Source: Microbacterium sp. Au-Mic1 (GTDB lineage: Bacteria; Actinomycetota; Actinomycetes; Actinomycetales; Microbacteriaceae). Taken from it: DNA of 64,000 nt. Positions 35,025-43,379 of this stretch are shown here, in pieces. How positions within the stretch are numbered: the first letter of the stretch is position 1; each line of letters starts with the position of its first letter. Below the pieces are notes generated by a model, which was given only the letters and a program-made list of their open reading frames with translations, was not told the DNA's origin and made no database searches. Both the position numbers and the translations under genes were made by a program. The stretch is from assembly GCF_021341785.1 (NCBI RefSeq), contig NZ_JAJTTF010000009.1, positions 1-64,000 on the forward strand, written 5' to 3'.

Positions 35025-35465
35025 TCACGCGGTCGCGTCGCTCGCGGCGGCCGCCGGAGTCTCGGCCCCCTGCTCTCCTGCGGGAACCATGTAGAGGAAG
35101 CCGAGCGAGTTGCCGTCGGGGTCGTCCAGGTCGCGCGAGTACATGAAGCCGTAGTCCTGCGCGGGCTGCGGCTCGGTACCGCCCGCGGCGAGCCCCTTCG
35201 CGATCGCGGCGTCGACCTCCTCCCGGGAGTCGAGCGCGAAGGACGCGGACGTCTGCAACGAGATCTTCGGATCCACGATCGGCTTCTCGGTGAAGGTCGC
35301 GAAGAACTCGCGCGTGATCATCATGAAGTACACGTTGTCGTCCCAGACGACGCAGACGCCGTTCTCGTCGGACATCTCCGGGTTGATCGCGCAGCCGAGC
35401 GCCGTGTAGAAGGCCTTGGTGCGCTCGAGGTCGGTGACCGGAAGACTGATGAAGACGTTCGTCAC
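35025..35465 (-). CDS. VOC (glyoxalase/bleomycin-resistance fold) family protein
   Basis: A 146-residue vicinal-oxygen-chelate protein: VFISLPVTDLERTKAFYTALG at the start (in pieces), VYFMMITREFFATF, and a C-terminal DLDDPDGNSLGFLYM with the usual DPDGN turn. The PhnB/YyaH-like VOC branch is common; the substrate is unknown. It is first in a probable operon with the HxlR gene; the likely operator is at 35510-35549. Confidence 0.87.
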   Translation of the reverse strand: MTNVFISLPVTDLERTKAFYTALGCAINPEMSDENGVCVVWDDNVYFMMITREFFATFTEKPIVDPKISLQTSASFALDSREEVDAAIAKGLAAGGTEPQPAQDYGFMYSRDLDDPDGNSLGFLYMVPAGEQGAETPAAAASDATA

Positions 35466-35509
35466 GATGACTCCTCTGTCGGTGGATCGCTGAGCGGATC
35501 CGATGAGGC

Positions 35510-35549
35510 AAGCTTGCTTTTTGCAAGCTTACTTGTCAAGAGCAAGCTT
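35510..35549 (-). promoter_or_regulatory. AAGCTTGC inverted repeat, probable operator of the VOC-HxlR operon
   Basis: AAGCTTGC-TTTTT-GCAAGCTT (35510-35530) is a perfect 8-bp inverted repeat, and a third GCAAGCTT lies at 35542-35549. It is an AT-rich island in GC-rich DNA, 45 bases upstream of the VOC start. HxlR autoregulation is the obvious hypothesis. Confidence 0.55.
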
Positions 35550-35584
35550 CACTCGGATCCGGCAGTCGTGAGGGAAGGCGACGA

Positions 35585-36751
35585 TCAGCTCTCGACCGGA
35601 GGGCGCCGCAGGCCCAGAGCCGCGAGGATCCCCGCGCAGACCGTCAGTCCCCCGATCACCACCAGCCCCACGCCGGGGACCGTCGCGGTCGCCACGGCTC
35701 CGGCGACGAGCGGCCCGCCCGCGTCGCCGAGCTCGCGGCCGAGCTCGGCGGATCCCATCGTGCGCCCCATCCGCTCCGGCGGCGTGGTCGCGGCCAGGTG
35801 CGAGAAGGCCACGGGCGTCGCCAGTCCCACGCCCGCGCCGATGAGCACCGCCGCGACGATGAGGGTCGGCAGCATCGGCCACAGTCCCGCGACCACGATC
35901 CCGGCCGCCAGCAGCGCCAGCCCGCCGACCGCGCCGAGCCGCACCGGCAGCCGTCCGCGATCGTGCAGGGATCCGGCGAACGGCTGCACGATGCTGCTGA
36001 CGACGGCCAGCACGGTGACGAGCGCCATGCTGCCGACCGTGCCGATGCCCGTCTCCCGGCCGAGGAGCGGGAGGAAGCCGACGGCGACCGCGAGCCCACC
36101 GGTCGTCGCGGCGAGCACGAGCGTCGGCACGAGGAACCCTGGCGCCGCGAGCTCCCGCGCGAGATCCGCGACGGTCACGCGCTTGCGGGGCAGCACCGGC
36201 ACCACCGGCACCCCGAACCGCACCCACGCCGCGGCGATGAGCGCGACCGCGGCGAGCGCCCAGAACAGGGCGGGCAGGCCGGCCCAGACGATCAGCCCGG
36301 CACCGAGCAGCGGGCCCAGCGCATAGCCGAGGCTCTTCCAGGATCCGTAGCGTCCGAAGTAGCGGCCGCGGGAGGCATCATCTGCCAGCCGTGCCACCGC
36401 GGCGGACGACGCCGGGGAGAAGGCCGAAGCCGCCGCGCCCTGCCCGAACCGCGCCACGATGAGTCCGACCGTGCCGGGCACGAGCGCGCCGACCACGGAG
36501 AACACGGCGAAGGCGAGGAGTCCCGCGACGATGACGGGGCGCACGCCGATCCGGTCGCTGAGCGCTCCGAACACGGGCTTGAGCAGCACCTCGGCGAGGT
36601 CGTACAGCGCGAGGGTGAACCCGAACGCGAGCAGGGTCCAGCCGATGTCCTCCGTCTCCGCCCCCAGGGCGGCGGCGATCCCGTGGGCGCCGAACGCGGT
36701 CGTGAATCCGGCAAGGTACAGCGGGGCGAGACGCGGGCGCGGCGAGGTCAC
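35585..36751 (-). CDS. MFS transporter
   Basis: 388 residues with 12 hydrophobic helices. The MFS signature between helices 2 and 3 is GALSDRIGVRPVIVAG, and helix 4-5 features such as RFGQGAAASAFSPAS suggest a multidrug or sugar exporter type of the TetA/MdtG-like group. The GTG at 36751 starts VTSPRPRLAPLYLAGF, which leads straight into helix 1. The longer open frame upstream is antisense to the next gene. Confidence 0.82.
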   Translation of the reverse strand: MTSPRPRLAPLYLAGFTTAFGAHGIAAALGAETEDIGWTLLAFGFTLALYDLAEVLLKPVFGALSDRIGVRPVIVAGLLAFAVFSVVGALVPGTVGLIVARFGQGAAASAFSPASSAAVARLADDASRGRYFGRYGSWKSLGYALGPLLGAGLIVWAGLPALFWALAAVALIAAAWVRFGVPVVPVLPRKRVTVADLARELAAPGFLVPTLVLAATTGGLAVAVGFLPLLGRETGIGTVGSMALVTVLAVVSSIVQPFAGSLHDRGRLPVRLGAVGGLALLAAGIVVAGLWPMLPTLIVAAVLIGAGVGLATPVAFSHLAATTPPERMGRTMGSAELGRELGDAGGPLVAGAVATATVPGVGLVVIGGLTVCAGILAALGLRRPPVES

Positions 36752-36814
36752 GCTCCAGTGTCGCACCCGGGCGGATCCGCCGTGCGGGGGATGCTCTGCG
36801 GCCGGTGCCCGCCC

Positions 36815-36820
36815 TACGGT
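36815..36820 (+). promoter_or_regulatory. -10 box TACGGT of a leaderless promoter (histidine kinase)
   Basis: TACGGT ends six bases before the ATG at 36827. Confidence 0.5.
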
Positions 36821-36826
36821 GGAGGG

Positions 36827-38224
36827 ATGCCGCCGTTCACCCGCACCCCTACCTCGCGCGAGCTCCGCGCAGATCTGGTGCTCGCCGCCGTGATCTTCGT
36901 CGGCGGCCTGCTCAGTGCGGCGCTCTCCTCGATCTCCGGCGTGTACGGCTCCCAGCAGAACCAGCTGTGGACCGCGATCCCCTACCTGGTGGTCGTCACC
37001 GTGGCGGTCGCGGTGCGGCGGCGCCGCCCGGCGATGGCCGCGATCGTCGTCGCCATCGCCTATTCGATCGCCGTCACCCTGCACATCCCCGAGGTGTACG
37101 CGGGCAACATCGCGATGTTCGTGACCCTGTACACGGTCGGTGCCTGGACGAACTCGCGTCGCGCGGCGTTCCTGGTGCGAACCGGCATCATCACGGGGAT
37201 GGGGATCTGGCTGATCATCGCGATGTACCGAGAGGCGATCGACCAGGCAGGCAAGGCGCACGTCTCCACCGCGCTGCTGAGCCCCTATGTCGCGATGATC
37301 ATGCTGCAGGTGCTGATCAACGTGCTGTACTTCGGCGGCGCTTATTACTTCGGCGAGCGCAGTTGGAGCGCCGCCCGGGAACGCGCCGCCCTCGAGCAGC
37401 GCACCGCGGAGCTCGAGCGCGAGCGCGCGCTCAGCGCCGCCCAAGCGGTCGCGCTGGACCGGGTGCGCATCGCCCGGGAGCTGCACGACGTGGTGGCCCA
37501 CCACGTCTCGGTCATGGGCGTGCAGGCGGGCGCCGCGCGCATGATGATCCCGCAGGATCCGCGGGCGGCCACCGCGATCGTCGCCGGCATCGAGACCGCC
37601 GCCCGTGGCGCCATCCGCGACTTCCATCAGCTGCTCGACACGCTGCGCGCCCCCGGCGACACCGAGGACGAGTCCTCGACCGTCGGAGTCGAGGACATCG
37701 CCGACCTCGCGGCCGCGTCGACGGCGGCGGGCCTGCCCACGCGGCTGCAGGTGATCGGGGACGCGGTGCCGGTGCCGCGCGTGACCGCGGTCAACCTGTA
37801 CCGGATCGCCCAGGAGTCGCTCACGAACGCCCGTCGCCATGCCGGCCCCGACGCCGAGGCGGATGTGCGGATCCGCTATGAGCCGGGATCGGTCGAGCTC
37901 GAGGTCGTGAACACGGGCCGGGTCGTCACGGGGCTGCGTCCCGGGCTCGGCCAGCTCGGCATGCGGGAGCGCGCGACGGCCTCGGGCGGATCGATCGAGC
38001 TCGTGGCCCGGCCGTCCGGCGGATTCCGCGTGCGCGCGACGCTGCCCGTGGTGGCGACCCCGCCCGAAGGTTCGCTCCTCGCTGAGGGCGGTGCGGGTGA
38101 CCGCGAGAACGAACCCGCGTCTCGAGACCGACGATCTGATCGAGGGTCTCGAGACGCACCTTCGGTTTCGCGACCGCCTGGCCCGCCAGCCGTGGCGGCA
38201 AGCGATCCGAGGGGGTCGGAGTGA
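36827..38224 (+). CDS. Sensor histidine kinase (HisKA_3) with a repeat-encoded C-terminal tail
   Basis: 465 residues. About five membrane helices occupy residues 17-172. A coiled-coil linker is followed by IARELHDVVAHHVSVM with His220, and an HATPase_c domain follows (AVNLYRIAQESLTNARRHAG, GLGQLGMRERATASGG). The kinase fold ends near VRATLPVV (about 412). Residues 425-449 are encoded by a Family A palindrome (38099-38172), giving a tail unlike kinases (DRENEPASRDRRSDRG, then SRDAPSVSRPPG). The stop overlaps the GTG of its regulator. Confidence 0.9.
   Translation: MPPFTRTPTSRELRADLVLAAVIFVGGLLSAALSSISGVYGSQQNQLWTAIPYLVVVTVAVAVRRRRPAMAAIVVAIAYSIAVTLHIPEVYAGNIAMFVTLYTVGAWTNSRRAAFLVRTGIITGMGIWLIIAMYREAIDQAGKAHVSTALLSPYVAMIMLQVLINVLYFGGAYYFGERSWSAARERAALEQRTAELERERALSAAQAVALDRVRIARELHDVVAHHVSVMGVQAGAARMMIPQDPRAATAIVAGIETAARGAIRDFHQLLDTLRAPGDTEDESSTVGVEDIADLAAASTAAGLPTRLQVIGDAVPVPRVTAVNLYRIAQESLTNARRHAGPDAEADVRIRYEPGSVELEVVNTGRVVTGLRPGLGQLGMRERATASGGSIELVARPSGGFRVRATLPVVATPPEGSLLAEGGAGDRENEPASRDRRSDRGSRDAPSVSRPPGPPAVAASDPRGSE
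38099..38172. repeat. Family A palindromic element, copy 2, inside the kinase reading frame
   Basis: GACCGCGAGAACGAA (38099) to CTTCGGTTTCGCGAC, with inner arms GCGTCTCGAGACC / GGTCTCGAGACGC matching exactly. It is the same element as at 34192, 42406 and 43249, but here it is translated as the end of the histidine kinase. Confidence 0.85.
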
Positions 38225-38916
38225 GCGCTCGGATCCGCGTGCTGATCGTCGACGACCACGCCATGCTGCGTGCGGGGTTCCGCACGATCCTCGACCTGCA
38301 GCCCGACATCGAGGTCGTCGGAGAGGCCGGCACCGGATCCGAGGCAGTCGACCTGGCCGGCTCCCTGCAGCCCGACGTGATCACGATGGACGTGCAGATG
38401 CCCGACATGGACGGGCTCGAGGCGACCCGGCGGATCACGGCGGACGGGCGGATCCGCTCGTCGATCGCGATCGTGACGACCTTCGACCGCGACGACTACC
38501 TGTTCGACGCGCTCGACGCGGGAGCCAGTGGTTTCCTGCTCAAGAACGCCGGACCGGAGGAGCTCGTCGCCGCCGTGCGGGCCCTGGCCGCCGGGGACGG
38601 CATGCTCGCGCCGGAGGTGACCCGCCGGGTGCTGCAGCGGTTCGCCGCGCAGCCGGCCGCGGTCACCCAGGGGCTCGCGACCGTCGTGACCGGATCCCCC
38701 GTCCTCCCCAGCGCCGAACTGCCCGAGCCGCTCACCGAACGCGAGACCGAGGTGCTGCGTCTCGTCGCCGAGGCCTGGAGCAACGCCGAGATCGCCGCGG
38801 AGCTGTTCATCGGCGAGGCGACCGTGAAGACGCACGTGTCGCGGATCCTGCAGAAGCTCGGCGCCCGCGACCGCGTACAGGCCGTGGTGCTGGCGCACCG
38901 GCTGGGCCTGGCGTAG
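38221..38916 (+). CDS. NarL/LuxR-type response regulator
   Basis: 231 residues. Receiver domain with acidic DD at 11-12, phospho-acceptor Asp57 in ITMDVQMPD, and Lys in LLKNAGP. A linker is followed by a LuxR helix-turn-helix (LTERETEVLRLVAEAWSN, TVKTHVSRILQKLG). It overlaps the kinase stop (GTGA) and is its cognate output. Targets are unknown. Confidence 0.93.
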   Translation: MSARIRVLIVDDHAMLRAGFRTILDLQPDIEVVGEAGTGSEAVDLAGSLQPDVITMDVQMPDMDGLEATRRITADGRIRSSIAIVTTFDRDDYLFDALDAGASGFLLKNAGPEELVAAVRALAAGDGMLAPEVTRRVLQRFAAQPAAVTQGLATVVTGSPVLPSAELPEPLTERETEVLRLVAEAWSNAEIAAELFIGEATVKTHVSRILQKLGARDRVQAVVLAHRLGLA

Positions 38917-38972
38917 CGGAGCCGGCCCGGGGCGCCCCGTACTCCGCGCACCCGCGCACCCGCGCACCCCGC

Positions 38973-38978
38973 TAGCCT
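38973..38978 (+). promoter_or_regulatory. -10 box TAGCCT of a leaderless promoter (benE-like gene)
   Basis: TAGCCT ends six bases before the ATG at 38985. Confidence 0.5.
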
Positions 38979-38984
38979 CTCCCC

Positions 38985-40214
38985 ATGTCCGAAACCGCGA
39001 GCCCCCCGTCACCGCACTCGGGTTCGTCCGCGTCCCGCCCGATCATGGCCGGGGTCGTCACGGCGCTCGTCGGGTTCACGAGCTCGTTCGCGGTCGTGCT
39101 CACCGGTCTCGCCGCGGTCGGGGCGACTCATCCCCAGGCCGCAAGCGGGCTGCTCGCCCTCAGCCTCACGATGGGCGTCGCGTGCATCGTGCTGGCCTGG
39201 CGGTACCGCATGCCGATCACCGCGGCGTGGTCGACCCCGGGCGCGGCGCTGCTGGCCGCCTCCGGGGCCGTCGAAGGCGGCTGGCCCGCCGCCGTCGGCG
39301 CGTTCCTCATCGTCGCCGCGCTGATCCTGCTCACCGCGCTCGTGCCGCAGCTCGGATCCCTCATCGCCGCGATCCCCCCGTCGATCGCACAGGCGATGCT
39401 CGCCGGCGTGCTGCTGCCGCTGTGCCTCGCCCCGATCGTCGGGCTCGGGAAGAACCCGTGGGGCGTCGTGCCCGTGATCCTGACCTGGCTCGTGTTCGCC
39501 CGGCTCGCGCCGCGGTGGGCGGTGCCTCTGGCCTTCCTCACGGCGACCGTCGTCATCGTCGTGGGGATCGTGACGGGTGGCCCTGCGACGGGCTCAGGGA
39601 CCGGATCGGGGGCCGCGCTGGATCCGGCCACCCTGCTGCCGCACCTCGAGCTCACGATGCCGACGTTCACGGTCGGGGCGCTGGTCGGCATCGCCCTGCC
39701 GCTGTTCATCGTCACGATGGCGTCGCAGAACGTGCCCGGCGTGGCCGTGATGCGCAGCTTCGGCTACGAGGTGCCGTGGCGTCCGGCCATGCTCGTGACC
39801 GGCCTCGGCAGCGCGCTCGGCGCCCCCGCGGGCGGGCACGCCATCAACCTCGCCGCGATCAGCGCGGCCCTCGCCGCCGCACCCGATGCGGAACCGGATC
39901 CGAAGCGTCGCTGGATCGCCGGCGTCTCGACCGGGGTGTCCTACCTGGTCCTCGGCGGGTGCTCCGCCGCGTTCGCAGCGCTCGTCGTGCTCGCCCCGGT
40001 CGCCGTGATCCCTGCCGTCGCGGGCCTTGCCCTGTTCGGCGCGTTCGGATCCGCGGTGCAGCAGGCGATCGACGATCCCGGCGAGCGCACCCCGGCCGTG
40101 GTGACGTTCCTCGTCGCAGCCAGCGGCATGGCGTTCTGGGGCGTCAGCGCCGCGTTCTGGGCGCTGCTCGCCGGCCTCCTCGTGCGCGGCGCACTGCACC
40201 TCGGCCGGCGCTGA
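38985..40214 (+). CDS. benE: BenE-family benzoate/H+ symporter-like transporter
   Basis: 409 residues and 12 helices. The BenE family is recognised from GVVTALVGFTSSFAVVLTGL at the start (in pieces), the PITAAWSTPGAALLA motif, the helix GSLIAAIPPSIAQAMLAGVL, ASQNVPGVAVMRSFGYEVP and GGHAINLAAISAA. BenE imports benzoate in some bacteria. No benzoate genes are nearby, so the substrate is open. A loop at residues 199-207 (GGPATGSGT) is encoded by CCCTGCGACGGGCTCAGGGA, a near-copy of the Family B internal unit. Confidence 0.88.
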   Translation: MSETASPPSPHSGSSASRPIMAGVVTALVGFTSSFAVVLTGLAAVGATHPQAASGLLALSLTMGVACIVLAWRYRMPITAAWSTPGAALLAASGAVEGGWPAAVGAFLIVAALILLTALVPQLGSLIAAIPPSIAQAMLAGVLLPLCLAPIVGLGKNPWGVVPVILTWLVFARLAPRWAVPLAFLTATVVIVVGIVTGGPATGSGTGSGAALDPATLLPHLELTMPTFTVGALVGIALPLFIVTMASQNVPGVAVMRSFGYEVPWRPAMLVTGLGSALGAPAGGHAINLAAISAALAAAPDAEPDPKRRWIAGVSTGVSYLVLGGCSAAFAALVVLAPVAVIPAVAGLALFGAFGSAVQQAIDDPGERTPAVVTFLVAASGMAFWGVSAAFWALLAGLLVRGALHLGRR

Positions 40215-40302
40215 GGACGCGGCCGGCTGAGCCCGGATCCCCCGACCGAAGGATGCCGGCGGATCCGCCGCAGGGGGGATGCCCGCACCCGGCGCCGCTC
40301 AC

Positions 40303-40308
40303 TAGCGT
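40303..40308 (+). promoter_or_regulatory. -10 box TAGCGT of a leaderless promoter (ABC transporter)
   Basis: TAGCGT ends seven bases before the ATG at 40316. Confidence 0.5.
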
Positions 40309-40315
40309 GGGGCTC

Positions 40316-41236
40316 ATGACCACAGTGCTCACCCGCACCACGACCACGGGGCTGCTCGAACTCGAGGGCCTCACCAAGAGCTACGGCGCCCGGCGCGTGC
40401 TCGATGACGTCTCGTTCCGCGTCGAGCCGGGCCGCCTCACCGGCTTCGTCGGAGGCAACGGCGCCGGCAAGACCACCACGATGCGGATCGTGCTGGGCGT
40501 GCTCGGCGCCGATGGCGGCAGCGTGCGCCTGGGCGGTCACGACGTCGCCGCCACCGACCGGCGCCACTTCGGGTACATGCCCGAGGAGCGCGGCCTGTAT
40601 CCGAAGATGAAGGTGCTCGAGCAGGTCGCCTACCTCGCGCGCCTGCACGGCTTCGGCAAGCCCGAGGCGATCGCCCGGGGCGAGGCGCTGCTCACCGAGC
40701 TGGGCCTCGGCGAGCGGCTGCACGACACGATCGAGTCGCTCTCGCTCGGCAACCAGCAGCGCGCCCAGATCGCCGCCGCCCTCGTGCACGATCCCGAAGT
40801 GCTCATCCTCGACGAGCCGTTCTCGGGGCTGGATCCGCTCGCGGTCGACGTCGTCGCGGGCGTCCTGCAGGCCAGGGCCGCACAGGGTGCGTCGATCCTG
40901 TTCTCCTCGCACCAGCTCGACGTCGTGGAGCGGCTGTGCGACGACCTCGTCATCATCGCCGGCGGGACGATCCGCGCCGCCGGCTCTCGCGAGCAGCTGC
41001 GGGCGCAGCACTCCGCACCGCGCTATGAGCTGATCTCCGACGCCGACGCCGGCTGGATCCGCTCCGAGCCCGGCATCACGGTCGTCGATTTCGAGCGCGG
41101 GACCGCGGTCTTCGACGCCGCCTCCCCGGAGGACGCGCAGCGCGTGCTGCGCACGGCCCTCGACCATGGCATCGTGCACGCCTTCACCCCGCAGCATCCG
41201 TCCCTCGCCCAGATCTTCAAGGAGGTCATCCAGTGA
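40316..41236 (+). CDS. ABC transporter ATPase, NatA-like
   Basis: 306 residues. Walker A GGNGAGKTTT (about 46-55), signature LSLGNQQRAQIAAAL in place of LSGGQ (the NatA/DUF4162-type variant), Walker B VLILDEPFSGLDP and switch SSHQLD. A DUF4162-like C-terminal domain follows (residues 225-306). Partner of the overlapping membrane protein; the pair resembles the NatAB-type exporter. Substrate (Na+ or a lipid/antibiotic) unknown. The start is fixed by the upstream -10 box; the longer open frame is antisense-type shadow of benE. Confidence 0.9.
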   Translation: MTTVLTRTTTTGLLELEGLTKSYGARRVLDDVSFRVEPGRLTGFVGGNGAGKTTTMRIVLGVLGADGGSVRLGGHDVAATDRRHFGYMPEERGLYPKMKVLEQVAYLARLHGFGKPEAIARGEALLTELGLGERLHDTIESLSLGNQQRAQIAAALVHDPEVLILDEPFSGLDPLAVDVVAGVLQARAAQGASILFSSHQLDVVERLCDDLVIIAGGTIRAAGSREQLRAQHSAPRYELISDADAGWIRSEPGITVVDFERGTAVFDAASPEDAQRVLRTALDHGIVHAFTPQHPSLAQIFKEVIQ

Positions 41237-42342
41237 GCACCGCGACCACTCAGAACGGCGCGCTCTCCGCGTCGAGCGGTATCTTCCTCGTCGCCGAACG
41301 CGAGATCGGATCCAAGCTGCGCAGCAAGGCGTTCCTGATCTCGACCGGGATCCTGCTGCTGATCGCCCTCGCCGGCGTGCTGATCGGCGGGTTCATGAGC
41401 AAGAACACGTCGGACACGAAGATCGCAGTGACCTCCGAGACCGCCCAGGCGGTGCACGGCATGCCCGGTCTCGCGCTGACCGAGGTCGCCGATTCGACGG
41501 CGGCGGAGAAGCTCGTGCGGTCGGGCAAGGTCGAGGCCGCCCTGATCCCGGCGCCGGGCGACAACGCGTTCGGCTACGAGATCGTCGCGCTGAAGGAGGC
41601 TCCGAAGAGTCTGCAGGGCCTGCTCGCCAAGACGCCGAAGGTCACGATCCTCGAACCCGATACGACCAATCCGCTGCTGCGGTATCTCGTGGCGATCGGC
41701 TTCGGCGTCGTCTTCCTCATGGCCGCATCGACGTTCGGGGCGACGATGGCACAGAGCGTCGTCGAGGAGAAGTCCACGCGCGTCGTCGAGCTGCTGTTGG
41801 CCGCGATCCCCGCCCGCGTGCTGCTGGCGGGCAAGGTCATCGGCAACACGGTGCTCGCGATGGCGCAGATCCTGCTGCTGGCGGCGATCGCCGTCGTCGG
41901 GCTCATCGTGACGGGGCAGAACGCGGTACTGCAGGGGCTCGGATCCCCGCTGGTGTGGTTCGCCGTGTTCTTCCTGTTCGGATTCGTGCTGCTCGCCTCG
42001 CTGTTCGCGGCGGCCGCCGCCCTGGTCTCGCGCCAGGAGGACATCGGATCCACGACCATGCCGATCACGACGCTCGTGATGGCGCCGTACATCCTGGTCA
42101 TCATCTTCAACGACAACCCCGTGGTGATGACGATCCTGTCGTACATCCCGTTCTCGGCCCCGGTCGCGATGCCGGTGCGGCTGTTCGTCGGTGAGGCGCA
42201 ATGGTGGGAGCCGCTGGCCTCGCTGGTGATCCTGCTCGCCGCGTGCGTGGCCGCGATCCTCGTCGCTGCGAAGATCTATGAGAACTCCCTGCTGCGCATG
42301 GGGGCGCGCGTGAAGCTGTCCGAGGCGCTCTCCGGACGCTGA
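41233..42342 (+). CDS. ABC-2 type permease, NatB-like
   Basis: 369 residues. One helix at the N-terminus (about 35-55) is followed by a large outside domain (56-150) and five or six helices at the C-terminal half (LVAIGFGVVFLMAASTFGAT; QSVVEEKSTRVVELLLAAIPARVLLAGKVIGN in pieces). The VVEEKSxRVxExLL motif is typical of NatB/ABC-2 exporters. It overlaps the ATPase gene by 4 bp (GTGA) and forms the complex with it. Confidence 0.9.
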   Translation: MSTATTQNGALSASSGIFLVAEREIGSKLRSKAFLISTGILLLIALAGVLIGGFMSKNTSDTKIAVTSETAQAVHGMPGLALTEVADSTAAEKLVRSGKVEAALIPAPGDNAFGYEIVALKEAPKSLQGLLAKTPKVTILEPDTTNPLLRYLVAIGFGVVFLMAASTFGATMAQSVVEEKSTRVVELLLAAIPARVLLAGKVIGNTVLAMAQILLLAAIAVVGLIVTGQNAVLQGLGSPLVWFAVFFLFGFVLLASLFAAAAALVSRQEDIGSTTMPITTLVMAPYILVIIFNDNPVVMTILSYIPFSAPVAMPVRLFVGEAQWWEPLASLVILLAACVAAILVAAKIYENSLLRMGARVKLSEALSGR

Positions 42343-42405
42343 GCGAGGGCTCGGGGCGGGCATTCCCCGGCCGCTGCCGCTGCCGGGCTCGCGGTACGCC
42401 ACATC

Positions 42406-42480
42406 CCGCGAGACTGCATCTCCGTCTCGAGACTGCATGAACCGACTGCAGTTTCGAGACGGAGATGCTATCTCGCGGTC
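42406..42480. repeat. Family A palindromic element, copy 3
   Basis: CCGCGAGACTGCATCTCCGT is answered by ACGGAGATGCTATCTCGCGG around inner arms GTCTCGAGACTGCA / TGCAGTTTCGAGAC. The outer GCGAGAC and inner CTCGAGAC blocks match the other family members; the middle differs. Confidence 0.82.
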
Positions 42481-42487
42481 AAGAGAG

Positions 42488-42534
42488 GAGCGGATCCGAG
42501 GACCGAGCGGATCCGGGCGACCCGAGCGGATCCG
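42488..42534 (+). repeat. Three spaced copies of GAGCGGATCCG
   Basis: Copies at 42488, 42505 and 42524, separated by 6 and 8 bases. They show local amplification of the abundant GGATCC hexamer next to a palindromic element. Confidence 0.75.
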
Positions 42535-42630
42535 GGTTCTCAGGAATATTCATACGCATGGATTGTTAGCCTCAGGGTGCGGACGATGGGGTCCGGCAGC
42601 AGAACCACCGACCCGAAAGGCCTCATCGCC

Positions 42631-43215
42631 ATGAGCACGCCCGCCATCGACCGCACCGCGGTCACCGACGCCCCGATCCTCGACGTCCTCGCCGAGCGCT
42701 GGAGCACCCGCATCTTCGACGCCACCTCGACGATCGACGAGGAGGCCCTGGCCAGCGCGCTCGAGGCCGCTCGCTGGGCGCCGACCGCCGCCAACACGCA
42801 GCCGTGGCGCGTGATCGTGGCCCGCCGCGGCTCCGAGGCGCACGCCAAGGTGCTCGGCACGCTCGCCGGATTCAACAGCAGCTGGGCCGGCGACGCCGCC
42901 CTGCTCGTGGTGTTCGTGGCCGAGACCACGCGCGACGGCCAGCCCATGACCTGGGCCCTCTACGACACCGGCCAGGCCGCCGCGCACTTCACCGTGCAGG
43001 CGCACGCCAACGGCCTGTCCACCCACCAGATGGGCGGCTTCGACCGCGACGCCATCTCGGCCGCGTTCGAGCTGAGCGCCGACTTCACCCCGATCTCGGT
43101 CATGGCCGTCGGCGAGCTGGGCGACATCCGCACCGCCTCGGAGGAACTGCAGCAGCGCGAGAACGCGCCGCGCGAGCGCCGTCCCATCGCGGACACCCTC
43201 CTCATCAACGCCTGA
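42631..43215 (+). CDS. Nitroreductase-family protein
   Basis: 194 residues of the FMN-dependent nitroreductase fold: LAERWSTRIFDATSTIDEEALASALEAARWAPTAANTQPWR in pieces (the RWAPTAxNxQPW FMN motif), YDTGQAAAHFTVQAHANGLSTHQMGGFD and a C-terminal VGELGDI. Likely an NAD(P)H oxidoreductase of unknown substrate. The start MSTPAIDRT follows a GAAAGG ribosome site; an upstream in-frame start at 42577 is less likely. Confidence 0.87.
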   Translation: MSTPAIDRTAVTDAPILDVLAERWSTRIFDATSTIDEEALASALEAARWAPTAANTQPWRVIVARRGSEAHAKVLGTLAGFNSSWAGDAALLVVFVAETTRDGQPMTWALYDTGQAAAHFTVQAHANGLSTHQMGGFDRDAISAAFELSADFTPISVMAVGELGDIRTASEELQQRENAPRERRPIADTLLINA

Positions 43216-43248
43216 TCCGAATCAACGCCTGATCCAACCGGATCCGGT

Positions 43249-43325
43249 GACCGCGAGACCGAAACTGCGTCCCGAAACCCGCGATGACATCGTCGGTCTC
43301 GAGACGCAGGTTCGGTCTCGCGGTC
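43249..43325. repeat. Family A palindromic element, copy 4
   Basis: GACCGCGAGACCGAAACTGC to GCAGGTTCGGTCTCGCGGTC, with inner arms GCGTCCCGAAAC / GTCTCGAGACGC. It is 77 bases, the best-preserved copy, in the gap between the convergent nitroreductase and GH15 genes. Confidence 0.88.
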
Positions 43326-43379
43326 AAGAGGGGTCGAGGGGCACCAGGGCACCTCGCCCCGACGGGACGCCGGTCCCGG

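Larger units (their letters stand above)
42343..42630. other. Gap with a Family A palindrome and a GAGCGGATCCG triplet
   Basis: These 288 bases hold the palindromic element at 42406, the repeats at 42488, then an AT-richer stretch (GAATATTCATAC, about 42543) that probably includes the nitroreductase promoter. No gene seen. Confidence 0.5.
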
